A stretch of 64,000 nucleotides of DNA from Gemmatimonadota bacterium (GTDB lineage: Bacteria > JAAXHH01). The stretch covers positions 79,233 through 143,232 of the forward strand of contig VXRC01000029.1 of the NCBI GenBank assembly GCA_009838645.1, written 5' to 3'. The translations under genes and the position numbers were made by a program. Of this stretch, positions 35,344-44,387 are shown one piece after another (positions within the stretch are counted from its first letter, which is position 1; each line of letters begins with the position of its first letter). Below the pieces are notes generated by a model. It made no database searches and was not told the DNA's origin. It worked only from the letters and a program-made list of their open reading frames with translations.

Positions 35344-36393
35344 ATGAATAGCCTTAACCCGATCTGGCCGAGGGTGGTGTGGGCGAGTTGCGCCTTGCTG
35401 CTTTCGATCGCTTCCGTATCCGCGGACACAAGACCGTCCGATGGACATGCTCCGGTAGACGGTCCGATCAATGCGCCGGTCCCTGTCGCGGACGGATCAG
35501 CCGGGCCGTCCGGTGCGTCCGCCGAAATGGCCGGACCGGCCGGGCCACCCGCACCGCCCACCGAAGTGGACGGACCGCCTGCGGCGCCCATCAGGTCGAG
35601 CAGGTGGAACACGGGCGTCCGTGTGCGCGCCCGGGCCGCCCTCGTGGTCGACATGCAGTCGGGCGAGGTGGTCTACCAGAAGAACGCGACGTCGCCGTTC
35701 CCGGTAGCGAGCATCACGAAGCTGATGACGGCCGTGACCTACATGGGTTTGAATCCGGACCTGGAAAAGCAGATCAGCATCACCCGGCAGGACGTCTACC
35801 GGTCGAACTGGACGAAGCTGAGATTCAGGGAACGGGTCTCGGCCCGGGATCTGCTATACGCCACCCTGGTCGCTTCGGACAACGCGGCCGCCCGGGCGCT
35901 GGCCCGGGCGACGGGCCTGACGATCGAGGCGTTCGTGGAGCAGATGAACGAAACGGCGGCTTCACTCGGACTGGCGAACTCGCGATTTACCGAACCCACC
36001 GGATTGGATTCGGGGAATACGTCCACCGCGGTGGACTGCATAGCCCTTCTGTGGAATGCGCTGCAGGACGACCTGCTGGCGGAGATCCTCCTGGCGAAGG
36101 AGTACCGTTTCGGCACGAACCGGCGCACACATACCATCCGGACCACCAACCGGCTGGTCCGCGAACCGGTATCCGAAAGCCGGTGGGCGTGCGTAGGCAG
36201 CAAGACCGGATACATCCGTAGAGCCGGGTATTGTCTCGTGCTCAGGGCCGTCGGAAACGATGGCGACGACCTATATGCCGTCATACTCGGAGGTCCGACG
36301 AGCAGGACCCGGTTCACGGACATGCGGCGCCTGCTGGACTGGAGCGTGAATACCGGCCGCGACGCCGGACCGCAAGCCGGTGTGGGCGGCTGA
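35344..36393 (+). CDS. D-alanyl-D-alanine carboxypeptidase (PBP5-like, S11 family)
   Basis: 349-residue exported serine peptidase that trims the terminal D-Ala of peptidoglycan stem peptides. After a signal peptide (VVWASCALLLSIASVSA) and a Gly/Pro/Ala linker (30-85), the catalytic motifs appear in order: SITK (123-126), SDN (178-180) and KTG (287-289). The C-terminal beta domain and amphipathic anchor of PBP5 are missing, giving a short form. It lies 34 bp after the cyclase/YbbR gene, in keeping with the known link between c-di-AMP and cell wall turnover. Confidence 0.93.
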   Translation: MNSLNPIWPRVVWASCALLLSIASVSADTRPSDGHAPVDGPINAPVPVADGSAGPSGASAEMAGPAGPPAPPTEVDGPPAAPIRSSRWNTGVRVRARAALVVDMQSGEVVYQKNATSPFPVASITKLMTAVTYMGLNPDLEKQISITRQDVYRSNWTKLRFRERVSARDLLYATLVASDNAAARALARATGLTIEAFVEQMNETAASLGLANSRFTEPTGLDSGNTSTAVDCIALLWNALQDDLLAEILLAKEYRFGTNRRTHTIRTTNRLVREPVSESRWACVGSKTGYIRRAGYCLVLRAVGNDGDDLYAVILGGPTSRTRFTDMRRLLDWSVNTGRDAGPQAGVGG

Positions 36394-36419
36394 CGCAGGC
36401 CGATGTGGGCGGCTGACGC
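36375..36419. repeat. Tandem duplication of the carboxypeptidase gene 3' end including its stop
   Basis: A 22/23-bp unit containing GTGTGGGCGGCTGACGC (stop codon TGA included) is repeated immediately downstream with one substitution and one insertion. The second copy is outside the reading frame of any gene. Confidence 0.85.
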
Positions 36420-36510
36420 GGACCAGGGTCGGCGGCTGGCCGAATACGGGGAGAATACGATCGGAGAACGTCCGGGTGGACGTATCTTCAGCACCGGATG
36501 AGGAGAGCGT

Positions 36511-36678
36511 ATGTTGGCGACGATTGGTTTCAGCGTGATCGGTACGGTAATCCTGGGTCTTGTCGCGATCGGCCTGGTCTACCTGATGGCCCTCGCGGGA
36601 GGCGGGCAGCGCGTGCGCGCCTCCGCACGGCGCCCGGGCGGCAGAGCCCGGCCCGCCCGTCCCGGCGGCCGTGGATGA
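36511..36678 (+). CDS. Small single-span membrane protein (55 aa)
   Basis: A 55-residue open frame with a good ribosome site (GAGGAGAG). It encodes one hydrophobic helix (MLATIGFSVIGTVILGLVAI, continuing to about 28) and a basic Arg/Gly/Pro tail. It is too short for most gene callers. It lies between the carboxypeptidase and DUF4159 genes and its end overlaps a possible GTG start (36671) of the latter. I recognise no family; the start site, hydrophobicity and placement support a real gene, but only moderately. Confidence 0.55.
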   Translation: MLATIGFSVIGTVILGLVAIGLVYLMALAGGGQRVRASARRPGGRARPARPGGRG

Positions 36679-36694
36679 CCCGGAGCTTCCCGCG

Positions 36695-37384
36695 ATGATC
36701 TCCCTTCGCAGAAGCGTGCACACCCTCCTGCTGTGCGGATTCGTCCTCGGGTGGACGGGTTACGAAGGCCGGACGGCCGAGCGCGAAAACGGCAGGCTGA
36801 CCATCGCGCGGATGAAGTACGACGGCGGTGGCGACTGGTACAACGACCCCGAGGCCATTCCCAACCTGGCCCGGGAGCTGCAGTTGCGTGCGGGCATTGA
36901 GACGAACCCGGATCAGCGTGTCGTCACCCTGACCGATGATCTCCTGTTCTCTTCCCCCTTCCTTTTCATGACCGGCCACGGCGAAGTCAGGTGGACCGAA
37001 CCGGAAATCCGGAACCTCCGCACCTACCTGACGCGCGGCGGTTTTCTCTATGCCGATGACGACTACGGGATGGACGAGGCCTTTCGCAGGGAGATGAAAC
37101 GGGTCTTTCCGGACAAGGACTTCGTCGAACTGCCCTTCGACCATCCGATCTACCACATCATCTACGACTTCCCGGCCGGTCCGCCCAAACATCATGAGCA
37201 CGACGGCAAGCCGCCCAAGGGTTTCGGGCTCTTCCACGACGGACGGCTGGTGGTGTATTACACGTACGAAAGCAATGTCAGCGACGGCTGGGCCGATGAA
37301 AAGACCCACAACGATCCGCCGGCAAAACGCGAAGCCGCTTTCAGAATGGGCATCAACATCGTCGCATACGCGCTCTATCGTTGA
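36695..37384 (+). CDS. DUF4159 domain-containing exported protein
   Basis: 229-residue protein with a signal peptide (MISLRRSVHTLLLCGFVLGW). The DUF4159 landmarks are LTIARMKYDGGGDWYNDPEA, FLFMTGHGEVRWTEPEI, LRTYLTRGGFLYADDDYG and the C-terminal KREAAFRMGINIVAYAL. The domain is related to the glutamine-amidotransferase-like fold and occurs in many uncultured Gram-negative groups; its function is unknown. A GTG eight codons upstream is an alternative start. Confidence 0.85.
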   Translation: MISLRRSVHTLLLCGFVLGWTGYEGRTAERENGRLTIARMKYDGGGDWYNDPEAIPNLARELQLRAGIETNPDQRVVTLTDDLLFSSPFLFMTGHGEVRWTEPEIRNLRTYLTRGGFLYADDDYGMDEAFRREMKRVFPDKDFVELPFDHPIYHIIYDFPAGPPKHHEHDGKPPKGFGLFHDGRLVVYYTYESNVSDGWADEKTHNDPPAKREAAFRMGINIVAYALYR

Positions 37385-37511
37385 CGCGGGTGCCGGCTTG
37401 CGGTATACTGAAACCCGGACGGCGAAACGGACGTCTAACCACTAAAGACCCTACGGCCGCTTAAGGCGCGGTTCAGAGAAGCACGAAGGAAACAGGAAAA
37501 GGAGTCCCATC

Positions 37512-37850
37512 ATGAACCTCTGGCAAACGATCAAGTCGGAATTGGACGGTCCAATCGAAACCGTACGCAAGAGCCTGTCCGGCGCGCTGGACATGGCGGA
37601 AGACCTCACGCGGAAGGGTCGGATCAAGCTGGAGATCCAGTCGGCCCGCGCCGATATCCGCAACCAGTTGACCGAACTGGGAGGCCGGGTGCACCAGATG
37701 GTGGTCGAGGACGGCGTCACGGACGTGTCGGGAGATACGGAGGTGAACGGCATTCTGGATCGCATCAAGGCGTCGCAGCAGAACATCGAGGACCGGGAAG
37801 AAGAGCTGCGGCGCGAGGTTGAGGAACCCGCGGAGAAGAAGGCCTCCTGA
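37512..37850 (+). CDS. Small coiled-coil protein of unknown function
   Basis: 112-residue, highly charged helical protein starting after a strong AAGGAG site. Residues 10-60 (VRKSLSGALDMAEDLTRKGR, then LEIQSARADIRNQLTELGGR) and 75-105 should form helices, with a short VVEDGVTDVSGD hinge. It has no signal peptide or membrane segment. A strong terminator follows, so it ends a transcription unit. I do not recognise a named family, although similar short proteins sit near division or envelope genes. Confidence 0.8.
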   Translation: MNLWQTIKSELDGPIETVRKSLSGALDMAEDLTRKGRIKLEIQSARADIRNQLTELGGRVHQMVVEDGVTDVSGDTEVNGILDRIKASQQNIEDREEELRREVEEPAEKKAS

Positions 37851-37888
37851 CGCGGCGCAGCCTCGCAGGACGAACGGATGAGCACCGA

Positions 37889-37927
37889 CCCCGGCATGCC
37901 GCCGACGCATGCCGGGGTTTTCTGTTT
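37889..37927 (+). terminator. Rho-independent terminator after the coiled-coil gene
   Basis: An 11-bp perfect GC-rich stem (37889-37899 with 37907-37917), a 7-nt loop and a TTTTCTGTTT tail. It ends the unit that includes the DUF4159 and coiled-coil genes and separates it from the ribose-type ABC operon. Confidence 0.93.
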
Positions 37928-38005
37928 CCCCTCCGATACGTTTTCCTTGATTTAGGCCTGCAGTGCCTTACACTTTCAGGACACCCGGTCCACCATCCAA
38001 AAACT

Positions 38006-39070
38006 ATGCAAACGCCCGGAACGACGACCCTGCCGATGCTACGAATCCTGCTTGGTTCCCAGCAAACGGGACTGATTCTCGTCATCCTGCTGCTCGGTGC
38101 GGTACTCTCCGTTTTCGCGGGGTATCACGTAGACCGCACCACGGGCGAACTCGTCAACAATTTCCTGAATTCCCGTACGCTGATGCAGACGGCCACGGAC
38201 GCCAGTTTCTTCGTGATCATGGCCGTCGGGGCGACCATGGTGATCATCTCCGGAGGGATCGATCTCTCGGTCGGATCGATTTACGCCCTTTCCGGCGTGA
38301 TCACCGCCATGGTCCTGCGGGCCATGGCTCCCGAAAGTCCCTTCGCGGTGGTCGCGCTGGCCGTCGTGACCTGCGTCAGCCTGGGCGTGCTTTGCGGCCT
38401 GCTGAACGGGGTGATGGTGGTCGGACTCCGCGTGCACCCCTTTATCGTCTCGCTCGGCACGATGTGGGTTTTCCGCGGCATCGCTTTCGTGGCCAGCGAG
38501 GCGGAGAGCATACTCGTGCCGCAGTCCCTGACCGACGCGATCAAGCTGTCCTTCGGTTCCGACGCCCTCTATCCCATGCCCATGATCATCATGCTCCTCA
38601 TCACGGCCGCCGGCGCCGTTTATCTGTCCAAAACCGTCATGGGCCGCCATATTTTCGCCGTGGGCGGCAACGTGGAGGCTGGCCGCTACGCCGGGCTGCG
38701 GATCGACCGGATCCTGGTCGGCGTATACGTGATTTCAGGACTCACCGCGGGTATCGCCGCGCTGGTGGGCAGCAGCTACTATGGCTCGGCCTCCTGCGCC
38801 GATGCCACGGGTTACGAACTCTACGTGATCGCTTCCGCGGTCGTCGGCGGCGCGAGCCTTCGCGGCGGTCGGGGTAGCGCGGTCAACGCCATGCTCGGCG
38901 CCATGTTGATCGTCCTGATCCGCCAGTCCATCCGCACCCTGCACCTTGACCAGAACTACGAATGGGTCGTGATCGGTTGCGCGATCATCGTCGCCGTCGT
39001 CCTCGACCAGGTGAACCGCCGGCTCACGGCACGCAGACTGGCCGGAGCGGATCGGTCCGTGACCGTATAG
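38006..39070 (+). CDS. Sugar ABC transporter permease (RbsC/XylH type)
   Basis: 354-residue permease of a ribose/xylose-type importer with about nine to ten membrane helices. The family hallmarks GATMVIISGGIDLSVGSIYALSG and NGVMVVGLRVHPFIVSLGTM are intact, followed by VGGNVEAGRYAGLRIDRI and YELYVIASAVVGGASLRGGRG. The gene heads a three-gene operon: permease, lipoprotein binding protein and double ATPase. The order is unusual, as rbs operons more often begin with the ATPase. Confidence 0.94.
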   Translation: MQTPGTTTLPMLRILLGSQQTGLILVILLLGAVLSVFAGYHVDRTTGELVNNFLNSRTLMQTATDASFFVIMAVGATMVIISGGIDLSVGSIYALSGVITAMVLRAMAPESPFAVVALAVVTCVSLGVLCGLLNGVMVVGLRVHPFIVSLGTMWVFRGIAFVASEAESILVPQSLTDAIKLSFGSDALYPMPMIIMLLITAAGAVYLSKTVMGRHIFAVGGNVEAGRYAGLRIDRILVGVYVISGLTAGIAALVGSSYYGSASCADATGYELYVIASAVVGGASLRGGRGSAVNAMLGAMLIVLIRQSIRTLHLDQNYEWVVIGCAIIVAVVLDQVNRRLTARRLAGADRSVTV

Positions 39071-39095
39071 ACCCGTTCAGAAAGGAACGAAATCG

Positions 39096-40151
39096 ATGAA
39101 ACCCCTGAAGAGTACGCTACGGTCGTTGTACGCGCTGACCGGGCTGGCCATGCTGACCGTGGGCCTGTCCTTGGTTGCCGCAGGGTGTGGTGGAACCCCG
39201 CCGCCGGACGACAACCGGCTCGTGATTTCCATGATCGCCAAGAGCACGACCAATCCCGTGTTCCTGTCTTCCCGAACCGGCGCGGAGGCGGCGGCCAGGG
39301 AGTTGTCGGAAGCGCACGGCGTCGACATCGTGATCGACTGGCGAACGCCGCCGACGGAGGACGGCCAGGTACAGGCGCAGCGTATCGCGCAGGCCGTGAA
39401 CGAGGGCGCCGACGTGGTCCTTATCTCCTGCTCGGACGCCGCCAAGGTCACGGGCGCTATCAATGACGCGGTGGACCGGGGCGTGCCGGTCATGACCTTT
39501 GACAGCGACGCGCCGGACTCGAAGCGGTTCGCCTTCTTCGGCGTGGACGACATCAAGACCGGCGGCCTGATCATGGGGGAACTGGCCAAAGCGATGGACG
39601 GCAGGGGTCGCGTGGCCATCCTCGCGGGCAACCAGAACGCGCCGAACCTGCGCAAGCGGGTGGAAGGCGTGCTGCAGAAGGCCGCCGAGTATCCTGAGAT
39701 TTCGATCGTGGGGACCTTCTATCACATCGAAACCCCCCAGGACGCCGCCGCCGAAGTCGTGCGCGTCAACAACGCCTATCCGGATATCGAGGGATGGGCC
39801 ATGGTCGGCGGATGGGCGCTCTTCACGCAGACCCTGCTGACCGACCTGGATCCCGAGCGCATGAAGATCATCTCGGTAGACGCGCTGCCGCCCCAGCTGA
39901 CCTACATCGAACAGGGCATCGTACCCGTGTTGTGGGGACAGCCGACCTACCTGTGGGGGTACGAATCCGTACGCCTGATCGTCGAGAAGATCCACCTGGA
40001 GCAGGATGTGCCCGTGATCAACCCGCTCGAACTGGTCCACGTGTCCCGGGAGAACCTCGGCGAATGGGCGGCAATGCTCCAGGGGTGGGGATTCACCGAC
40101 GTGCCGGAACGGTACCTGCAGATGGATGAACAACCCGCCTCGGACGACTGA
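39096..40151 (+). CDS. Sugar ABC transporter substrate-binding lipoprotein (RbsB type)
   Basis: 351-residue periplasmic-binding fold protein. Its signal peptide ends in a lipobox (LSLVAAGC), so it is a lipoprotein. The mature part has LVISMIAKSTTNPVFLSSRT, GADVVLISCSDAAKVTGAIN and VMTFDSDAPDSKRFAFFGVD, where family members bind the sugar. It lies between the permease and ATPase genes. A pentose, hexose or sugar alcohol is the expected ligand. Good ribosome site AGAAAGGAACG. Confidence 0.93.
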   Translation: MKPLKSTLRSLYALTGLAMLTVGLSLVAAGCGGTPPPDDNRLVISMIAKSTTNPVFLSSRTGAEAAARELSEAHGVDIVIDWRTPPTEDGQVQAQRIAQAVNEGADVVLISCSDAAKVTGAINDAVDRGVPVMTFDSDAPDSKRFAFFGVDDIKTGGLIMGELAKAMDGRGRVAILAGNQNAPNLRKRVEGVLQKAAEYPEISIVGTFYHIETPQDAAAEVVRVNNAYPDIEGWAMVGGWALFTQTLLTDLDPERMKIISVDALPPQLTYIEQGIVPVLWGQPTYLWGYESVRLIVEKIHLEQDVPVINPLELVHVSRENLGEWAAMLQGWGFTDVPERYLQMDEQPASDD

Positions 40152-40163
40152 TTCCGTTACCTC

Positions 40164-41663
40164 ATGGACCACAACCGACCGAATCCCTATATCGAATTCG
40201 ACCGGATCACCAAGCGGTTTCCCGGCGTGACGGCTCTCGACGAAGTGACTTTCGGCATCGAGGCGGGTACCTGCCATGCCGTGGTCGGCGAGAACGGCGC
40301 CGGCAAGAGCACGTTGGGCCGCATCCTGACCGGCATTTATGGCCTCGACGGCGGACAGATCCGCATCGACGGCCGGCCCGTGCAGCTTGTTGAACCGGGA
40401 GACGCCCTGGACCTGGGTATCGGCATGGTCCACCAGGAGCTTGTTTTCTGCGAGAACCTGTCCGTCGCCGAGAACCTCTGCCTGGGGAACCTGCCGGTCC
40501 GGGGCGGGTTCGTCTCCGACCGGAAGATGGAAGACCGCGCCCGTCATCTGCTGTCGGCGATCGAGGTCGACATGGACGTGGAGACGCCCATCGGAAAACT
40601 GCCGGTAGCCCAGCAGCAGCTCGTCCAGATCGCGGCGGCCCTGGGCAGCGGCGCCCGTGTGATCGTCTTCGACGAGCCGACCAGCAGCCTCTCCCACGTG
40701 GAGGCCGAACGGCTTCGGGAGAACATCCGTCATCTCAAGTCGAAGGGGGTGACGTCCATCTACATCTCCCACGATCTGGACGAGATCTTCCGCTTGTGCG
40801 ACGTCGTGACGGTGCTTCGAGACGGACGGCACGTGGCCACACGGCCGGTCGCCGAACTCGACCGGCCGTCATTGATCAACCTCATGATCGGCCGCACCTT
40901 CGAGGCCTACTTCCCCTCCCACGTGGACACCGAGCCCGGCAGAGAGAAGCTGGCCGTGGAAGGCCTGTCGAGTCCCGGCAGGTTCGAGGACGTGTCTTTC
41001 TCGGTGAGGTCAGGGGAGGTCCTTGCTCTGGCCGGCCTGGTGGGCGCCGGCCGAACCGAAGTGCTGCAGGCTGTGTTCGGGCTGGACCCCATGGCCACGG
41101 GCAGGATCAGCGTTTCCGGCCGGCCGGCGAGGATCCGTCATCCGATCGACGCCATGCGGTCGGGCATCGGTCTCGTGCCCGAAGACCGCAAGCGGTTCGG
41201 TCTCGTCCTGTCGCTCCGCGTAGACCAGAATATCGGGTTGCCCACCCTGGCCAGCCGTTCCGATTTCGGATGGATCCGCGGCAGCCGGGAAGAAGACCTG
41301 GCCCGGGAATACGTGAGGCGGCTGTCGGTGCGGCCCGACAATGTCCGGTACGACACGGCGGGCCTGTCGGGCGGCAATCAGCAGAAGGTGGTCCTGGCCA
41401 AGTGGCTGGCCGCGAACTGCCCAATCCTGCTCATCGACGAACCCACCCGGGGGGTGGACGTGGGCGCCAAGTCGGAGATGCACGCCCTCATCGATCAACT
41501 GGCCCATGAAGGCACGGCCATCGTGCTCGTGTCCAGCGAACTGCCGGAAGTGCTCAACCTGTCGACGCGGATTCTTGTACTGCGCTCAGGGCGTGTAGCC
41601 GGGGAACTCTCCCGCGATGAGGCGGATCAGGGTGCGGTGATGCGGATGATGGCGGGAGTGTAG
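40164..41663 (+). CDS. Sugar ABC transporter ATP-binding protein (RbsA type)
   Basis: 499-residue protein with two fused ABC domains. Domain 1: Walker A GENGAGKST, a degenerate signature (LPVAQQQLVQIAAAL), Walker B VIVFDEPTSSLS. Domain 2: degenerate Walker A GLVGAGRTE, intact signature LSGGNQQKVVLAKWL, Walker B ILLIDEPTRGVD. This asymmetry is normal for the RbsA/XylG/MglA family. It is 12 bp after the binding protein gene and ends the operon. Confidence 0.95.
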   Translation: MDHNRPNPYIEFDRITKRFPGVTALDEVTFGIEAGTCHAVVGENGAGKSTLGRILTGIYGLDGGQIRIDGRPVQLVEPGDALDLGIGMVHQELVFCENLSVAENLCLGNLPVRGGFVSDRKMEDRARHLLSAIEVDMDVETPIGKLPVAQQQLVQIAAALGSGARVIVFDEPTSSLSHVEAERLRENIRHLKSKGVTSIYISHDLDEIFRLCDVVTVLRDGRHVATRPVAELDRPSLINLMIGRTFEAYFPSHVDTEPGREKLAVEGLSSPGRFEDVSFSVRSGEVLALAGLVGAGRTEVLQAVFGLDPMATGRISVSGRPARIRHPIDAMRSGIGLVPEDRKRFGLVLSLRVDQNIGLPTLASRSDFGWIRGSREEDLAREYVRRLSVRPDNVRYDTAGLSGGNQQKVVLAKWLAANCPILLIDEPTRGVDVGAKSEMHALIDQLAHEGTAIVLVSSELPEVLNLSTRILVLRSGRVAGELSRDEADQGAVMRMMAGV

Positions 41664-41720
41664 GGGGGGAATGATCGTGGCGCTTGTTTTTAACTGCCAA
41701 GCAAACTCTGGTGAAAGAGA

Positions 41721-42479
41721 CTAGAATACCAATGGTTTGAAGTCGTCTCCACTCATTGGGCTGTGCTCAATCCATTGCCCACTCATCTCAACCAGCACGC
41801 GTTGCTTGGAAGGTACTGGCAGCGGATTAACCTGCACGACTCTGGCTTCGTAACTGGGAACTTCTGCCATCGCTTGGACTAAATCTTCGACTAGATACCT
41901 TGGTGCCCATCCAATCATATGGTAATCGGTAGTTTGAATCTGAACAGCCACCTGAGTAGCAGGATTGGTTAGCTCCAGTGTTACATACAATTCTTCACCA
42001 TCGTTTAACCGGTCAAGTCGTTGTTGTGCAGACGGATTAATATGACGCCATCCATGTAAAAAGAATCGGCAGTTAAAACTCCCATCGGCCTGCTTTTCGA
42101 TTTTGGGAAACACTTCGTAAGTATCAGTTACTCTTTGTCCTCCGCTCCTCGATAGAATCTCGATGGGATCTGCCTCTCCATGTAAATCGAGACTCTGCAG
42201 GTATTCTCCGAAGTCGGGTCTGGCACGATTCATAACGCGATTCTGAAACAACGGAAACAGTTCGTTGGACTGGTAATCCCCACTAAATTCAGGAAAATCA
42301 AGAAGAGGTGTGAATCCAGCGTCTTGCTGTGCTCGTTTCGCACCGTAAATGTAACGGAATCGGTATAATGGACGATCAACAACGGCGTCAAGCTGTCCCA
42401 CGGGGAACCATGCTCGACTTGGACGAGTCTCCTGAGGACGTTTGTCCTGCCACGCCAGAAAAAGGGTTTTTTCACTCAT
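41721..42479 (-). CDS. HIRAN-like domain protein in an AT-rich island
   Basis: 252-residue protein. Residues about 155-245 resemble a HIRAN domain: ELYVTLELTNPATQVAVQIQ, then HMIGWAPRYLVEDLVQA, the pattern of a strand pair plus a 'pass it on as DNA-end binding' helix. The N-terminal 130 residues (LFLAWQDKRPQETRPSRAWF, YGAKRAQQDAGFTPLLDFP) recall the HipA-N-like segment found in toxin kinases. The ATG overlaps the stop of the upstream kinase gene (ATGA), so the two are translationally coupled. The DNA is clearly AT-richer than both flanks, suggesting transfer. The HIRAN assignment is by eye and moderate. Confidence 0.6.
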   Translation of the reverse strand: MSEKTLFLAWQDKRPQETRPSRAWFPVGQLDAVVDRPLYRFRYIYGAKRAQQDAGFTPLLDFPEFSGDYQSNELFPLFQNRVMNRARPDFGEYLQSLDLHGEADPIEILSRSGGQRVTDTYEVFPKIEKQADGSFNCRFFLHGWRHINPSAQQRLDRLNDGEELYVTLELTNPATQVAVQIQTTDYHMIGWAPRYLVEDLVQAMAEVPSYEARVVQVNPLPVPSKQRVLVEMSGQWIEHSPMSGDDFKPLVF

Positions 42480-43366
42480 CTTGATAACTCCCGCATTTGA
42501 CTCAAATTGTAATGCATCAATTGTACTGCAAACGCTCTTGCTGATTCTGACATCCAGCTTTCTGGAATACGTCTTACGGTGTTTTCTACATATTTATCGC
42601 TTAGCCTATTTAGTTTTATCAGTGCGGGAAGAAAGAGATCTGGATACTCTGGAAATGCTCGCCGTAGCAATTCAAGGGGACCGGGACCGTGCTGGTCGTT
42701 TTCTGACCAGTAGATAGCACCACGGCCTCTACCAACATAATCCCCTACTCGATTCTGTGTTAGCAAAGTCTCCCGCCGTCCATCTCTTAGTTCTCTCCCC
42801 AAAGAGGAAGCATGATCAAACGTTGGGGCTACGGCGCCTTTCCATCTGTTATCGTCTCGTCACCTTAATATACCCCAATTCTCATGATGACGATCCGTGT
42901 TGCCAATCAATGCGTCGAAAACTATGTATTCAGCCAAACGTAACTTTGCTGCTGTTTTTGACTTATGATGTGTAAATACCTGATCCGCTACACTCCAGAT
43001 ATTCGGCAGTATATGACTCGATTGGTTGTATTCTATTTTGGGATCATATCCCGATACACACCAACTCAATAGTTGGTTTCCATGAACCAATTCTTGGCCG
43101 TCTGATACAAATGACTTTGTTGATGATCCTTTAGTATCCTGAAATACTGCCAATTCTACCCTTGCGTGGGGTATACCAATTCGATCCGCGATTTCGGCAG
43201 CGATCTTCTCTGCCCAATGTTCTCCAGAATTACATCGAGGGAATTTAAAAAGCCAGTAATCGTCATCCTCTGGATGTGTGTGCCAGAATTTCGATTTACT
43301 CCCCATTTCTTCAAGAGTACCAATCCCCTTCTGTTCCACTTCCAAGATTGGATAAGGGTCAGTCAT
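42476..43366 (-). pseudogene. HipA-like Ser/Thr kinase gene with an in-frame TGA
   Basis: The open frame from ATG 43366 runs 168 codons, meets TGA at 42862-42860, and continues in the same frame for another 127 codons with full homology character to 42476. The first part has LFKFPRCNSGEHWAEKIAAE, SFVSDGQELVHGNQLLSW and the catalytic loop FDALIGNTDRHHENWG. The second part holds the metal-binding PTFDHASSLGREL. A protein stopped at the TGA would lack that metal Asp and be inactive. Either this is one nonsense mutation (CGA to TGA or TGG to TGA would do), a sequencing error, or a recoded codon. The overlapping downstream HIRAN-like gene looks intact. A TTG at 43390 is an alternative start. Confidence 0.7.
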
Positions 43367-43546
43367 TTCGGTAACGCATTGACAGTGCAATAAGGGTTAA
43401 TTCTCGATATGCTGTATATGGGAGATAGTCGGTGGATTCTGACCAATACTCGAGTTACTATACACAAGTCAATATACCTGATTTACCCATTAATCCCAAC
43501 ACATAACAGGAATCAGGATGCATTTACACATGTAAATCCTGGACTA

Positions 43547-44374
43547 TCAAATACCGTCATCACCCCGCCTCCCCGGCGCGGCCGCCACGCCTTCCATGCC
43601 GCCGCTCACCCGCAGGACTTCACCGGTGATCCATCCGGCAGCCGGGCTGCAGAGGAAGGCCACGGCATTCGCGATGTCCTCCGGTTCGCCCCACCTCCCC
43701 AGTGGGATGGCGCTTCGAATCCGTTCGATCATCTCTTCTTCGGAAAGCCCCAGCGTCTTGCTGCGCTGGGCCATGTTGGACCGGTTGAACGCGGTGTAGA
43801 CCGGGCCCGGACAGACGGCGTTCACCCGGACCCCATAGGCCGCCAGTTCCAGGGCCAGGGTCCGCGTCAGGCTGATGACGCCTTCCTTGGCCGCGTTGTA
43901 GGCCGCCACCAGGGCCGCCGGGTTCTGTCCGTTGATGGATGAGATGTTCACGATGGCGCCCGACTCCTGCCCTTCCATGATCCGGACCGCCGCCCGGCAG
44001 CAGTAGAAGGTCCCGGTCAACGTGACCCGGATGACCCGGTCCCATTCCTGGTCGTCCAGATCGACCACGGGCGCGACCTGCTGGCCGACTCCGGCGTTGT
44101 TGACCAGGATGTCGAGCCGCCCGTGCGCTTCGGCGACCTCCTCAAACAGACGGTCGACCGAGTTACTGTCCGAAACGTCCACGAAGGCGGGGAACATCTT
44201 CAGTCCCGGTTCGCGGAGTTTTCTCGCCTCTTCCTCGACCTTCTCGCGTTGCAGGTCGGCCATCACGATGGTTGCGCCGTTGCGCGCCAGCCGCTCCGCG
44301 ATACCCAGCCCCAGCCCCTGCGCCGCGCCGGTCACGACCGCGGTATGTCCGTCTATGCGATGTGGATCGTCCAT
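43547..44374 (-). CDS. SDR family oxidoreductase
   Basis: 275-residue short-chain dehydrogenase/reductase of the classical type. The cofactor motif is VVTGAAQGLGLGIAERLA, NNAGVG follows, the catalytic serine lies in IVNISSINGQNP and the catalytic pair is YNAAK. An aspartate (MADLQ) at the end of the second strand favours NAD(H). It is 13 bp after the peptide-binding lipoprotein gene on the same strand and is probably co-transcribed. The substrate is unknown; sugars or hydroxy acids are common for such stand-alone members. Confidence 0.93.
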   Translation of the reverse strand: MDDPHRIDGHTAVVTGAAQGLGLGIAERLARNGATIVMADLQREKVEEEARKLREPGLKMFPAFVDVSDSNSVDRLFEEVAEAHGRLDILVNNAGVGQQVAPVVDLDDQEWDRVIRVTLTGTFYCCRAAVRIMEGQESGAIVNISSINGQNPAALVAAYNAAKEGVISLTRTLALELAAYGVRVNAVCPGPVYTAFNRSNMAQRSKTLGLSEEEMIERIRSAIPLGRWGEPEDIANAVAFLCSPAAGWITGEVLRVSGGMEGVAAAPGRRGDDGI

Positions 44375-44387
44375 GACGTTGATCCTT

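Noticed and set aside
42860..42862. Selenocysteine insertion at the TGA in the HipA-like kinase
   Set aside because: The place between catalytic loop and metal Asp is not a known Sec position, and I could not see a convincing downstream hairpin of the SECIS type.
41664..43546. Integrase or attachment-site repeats flanking the AT-rich island
   Set aside because: No integrase or transposase gene and no clear matching direct or inverted repeats at the two borders were found by eye.
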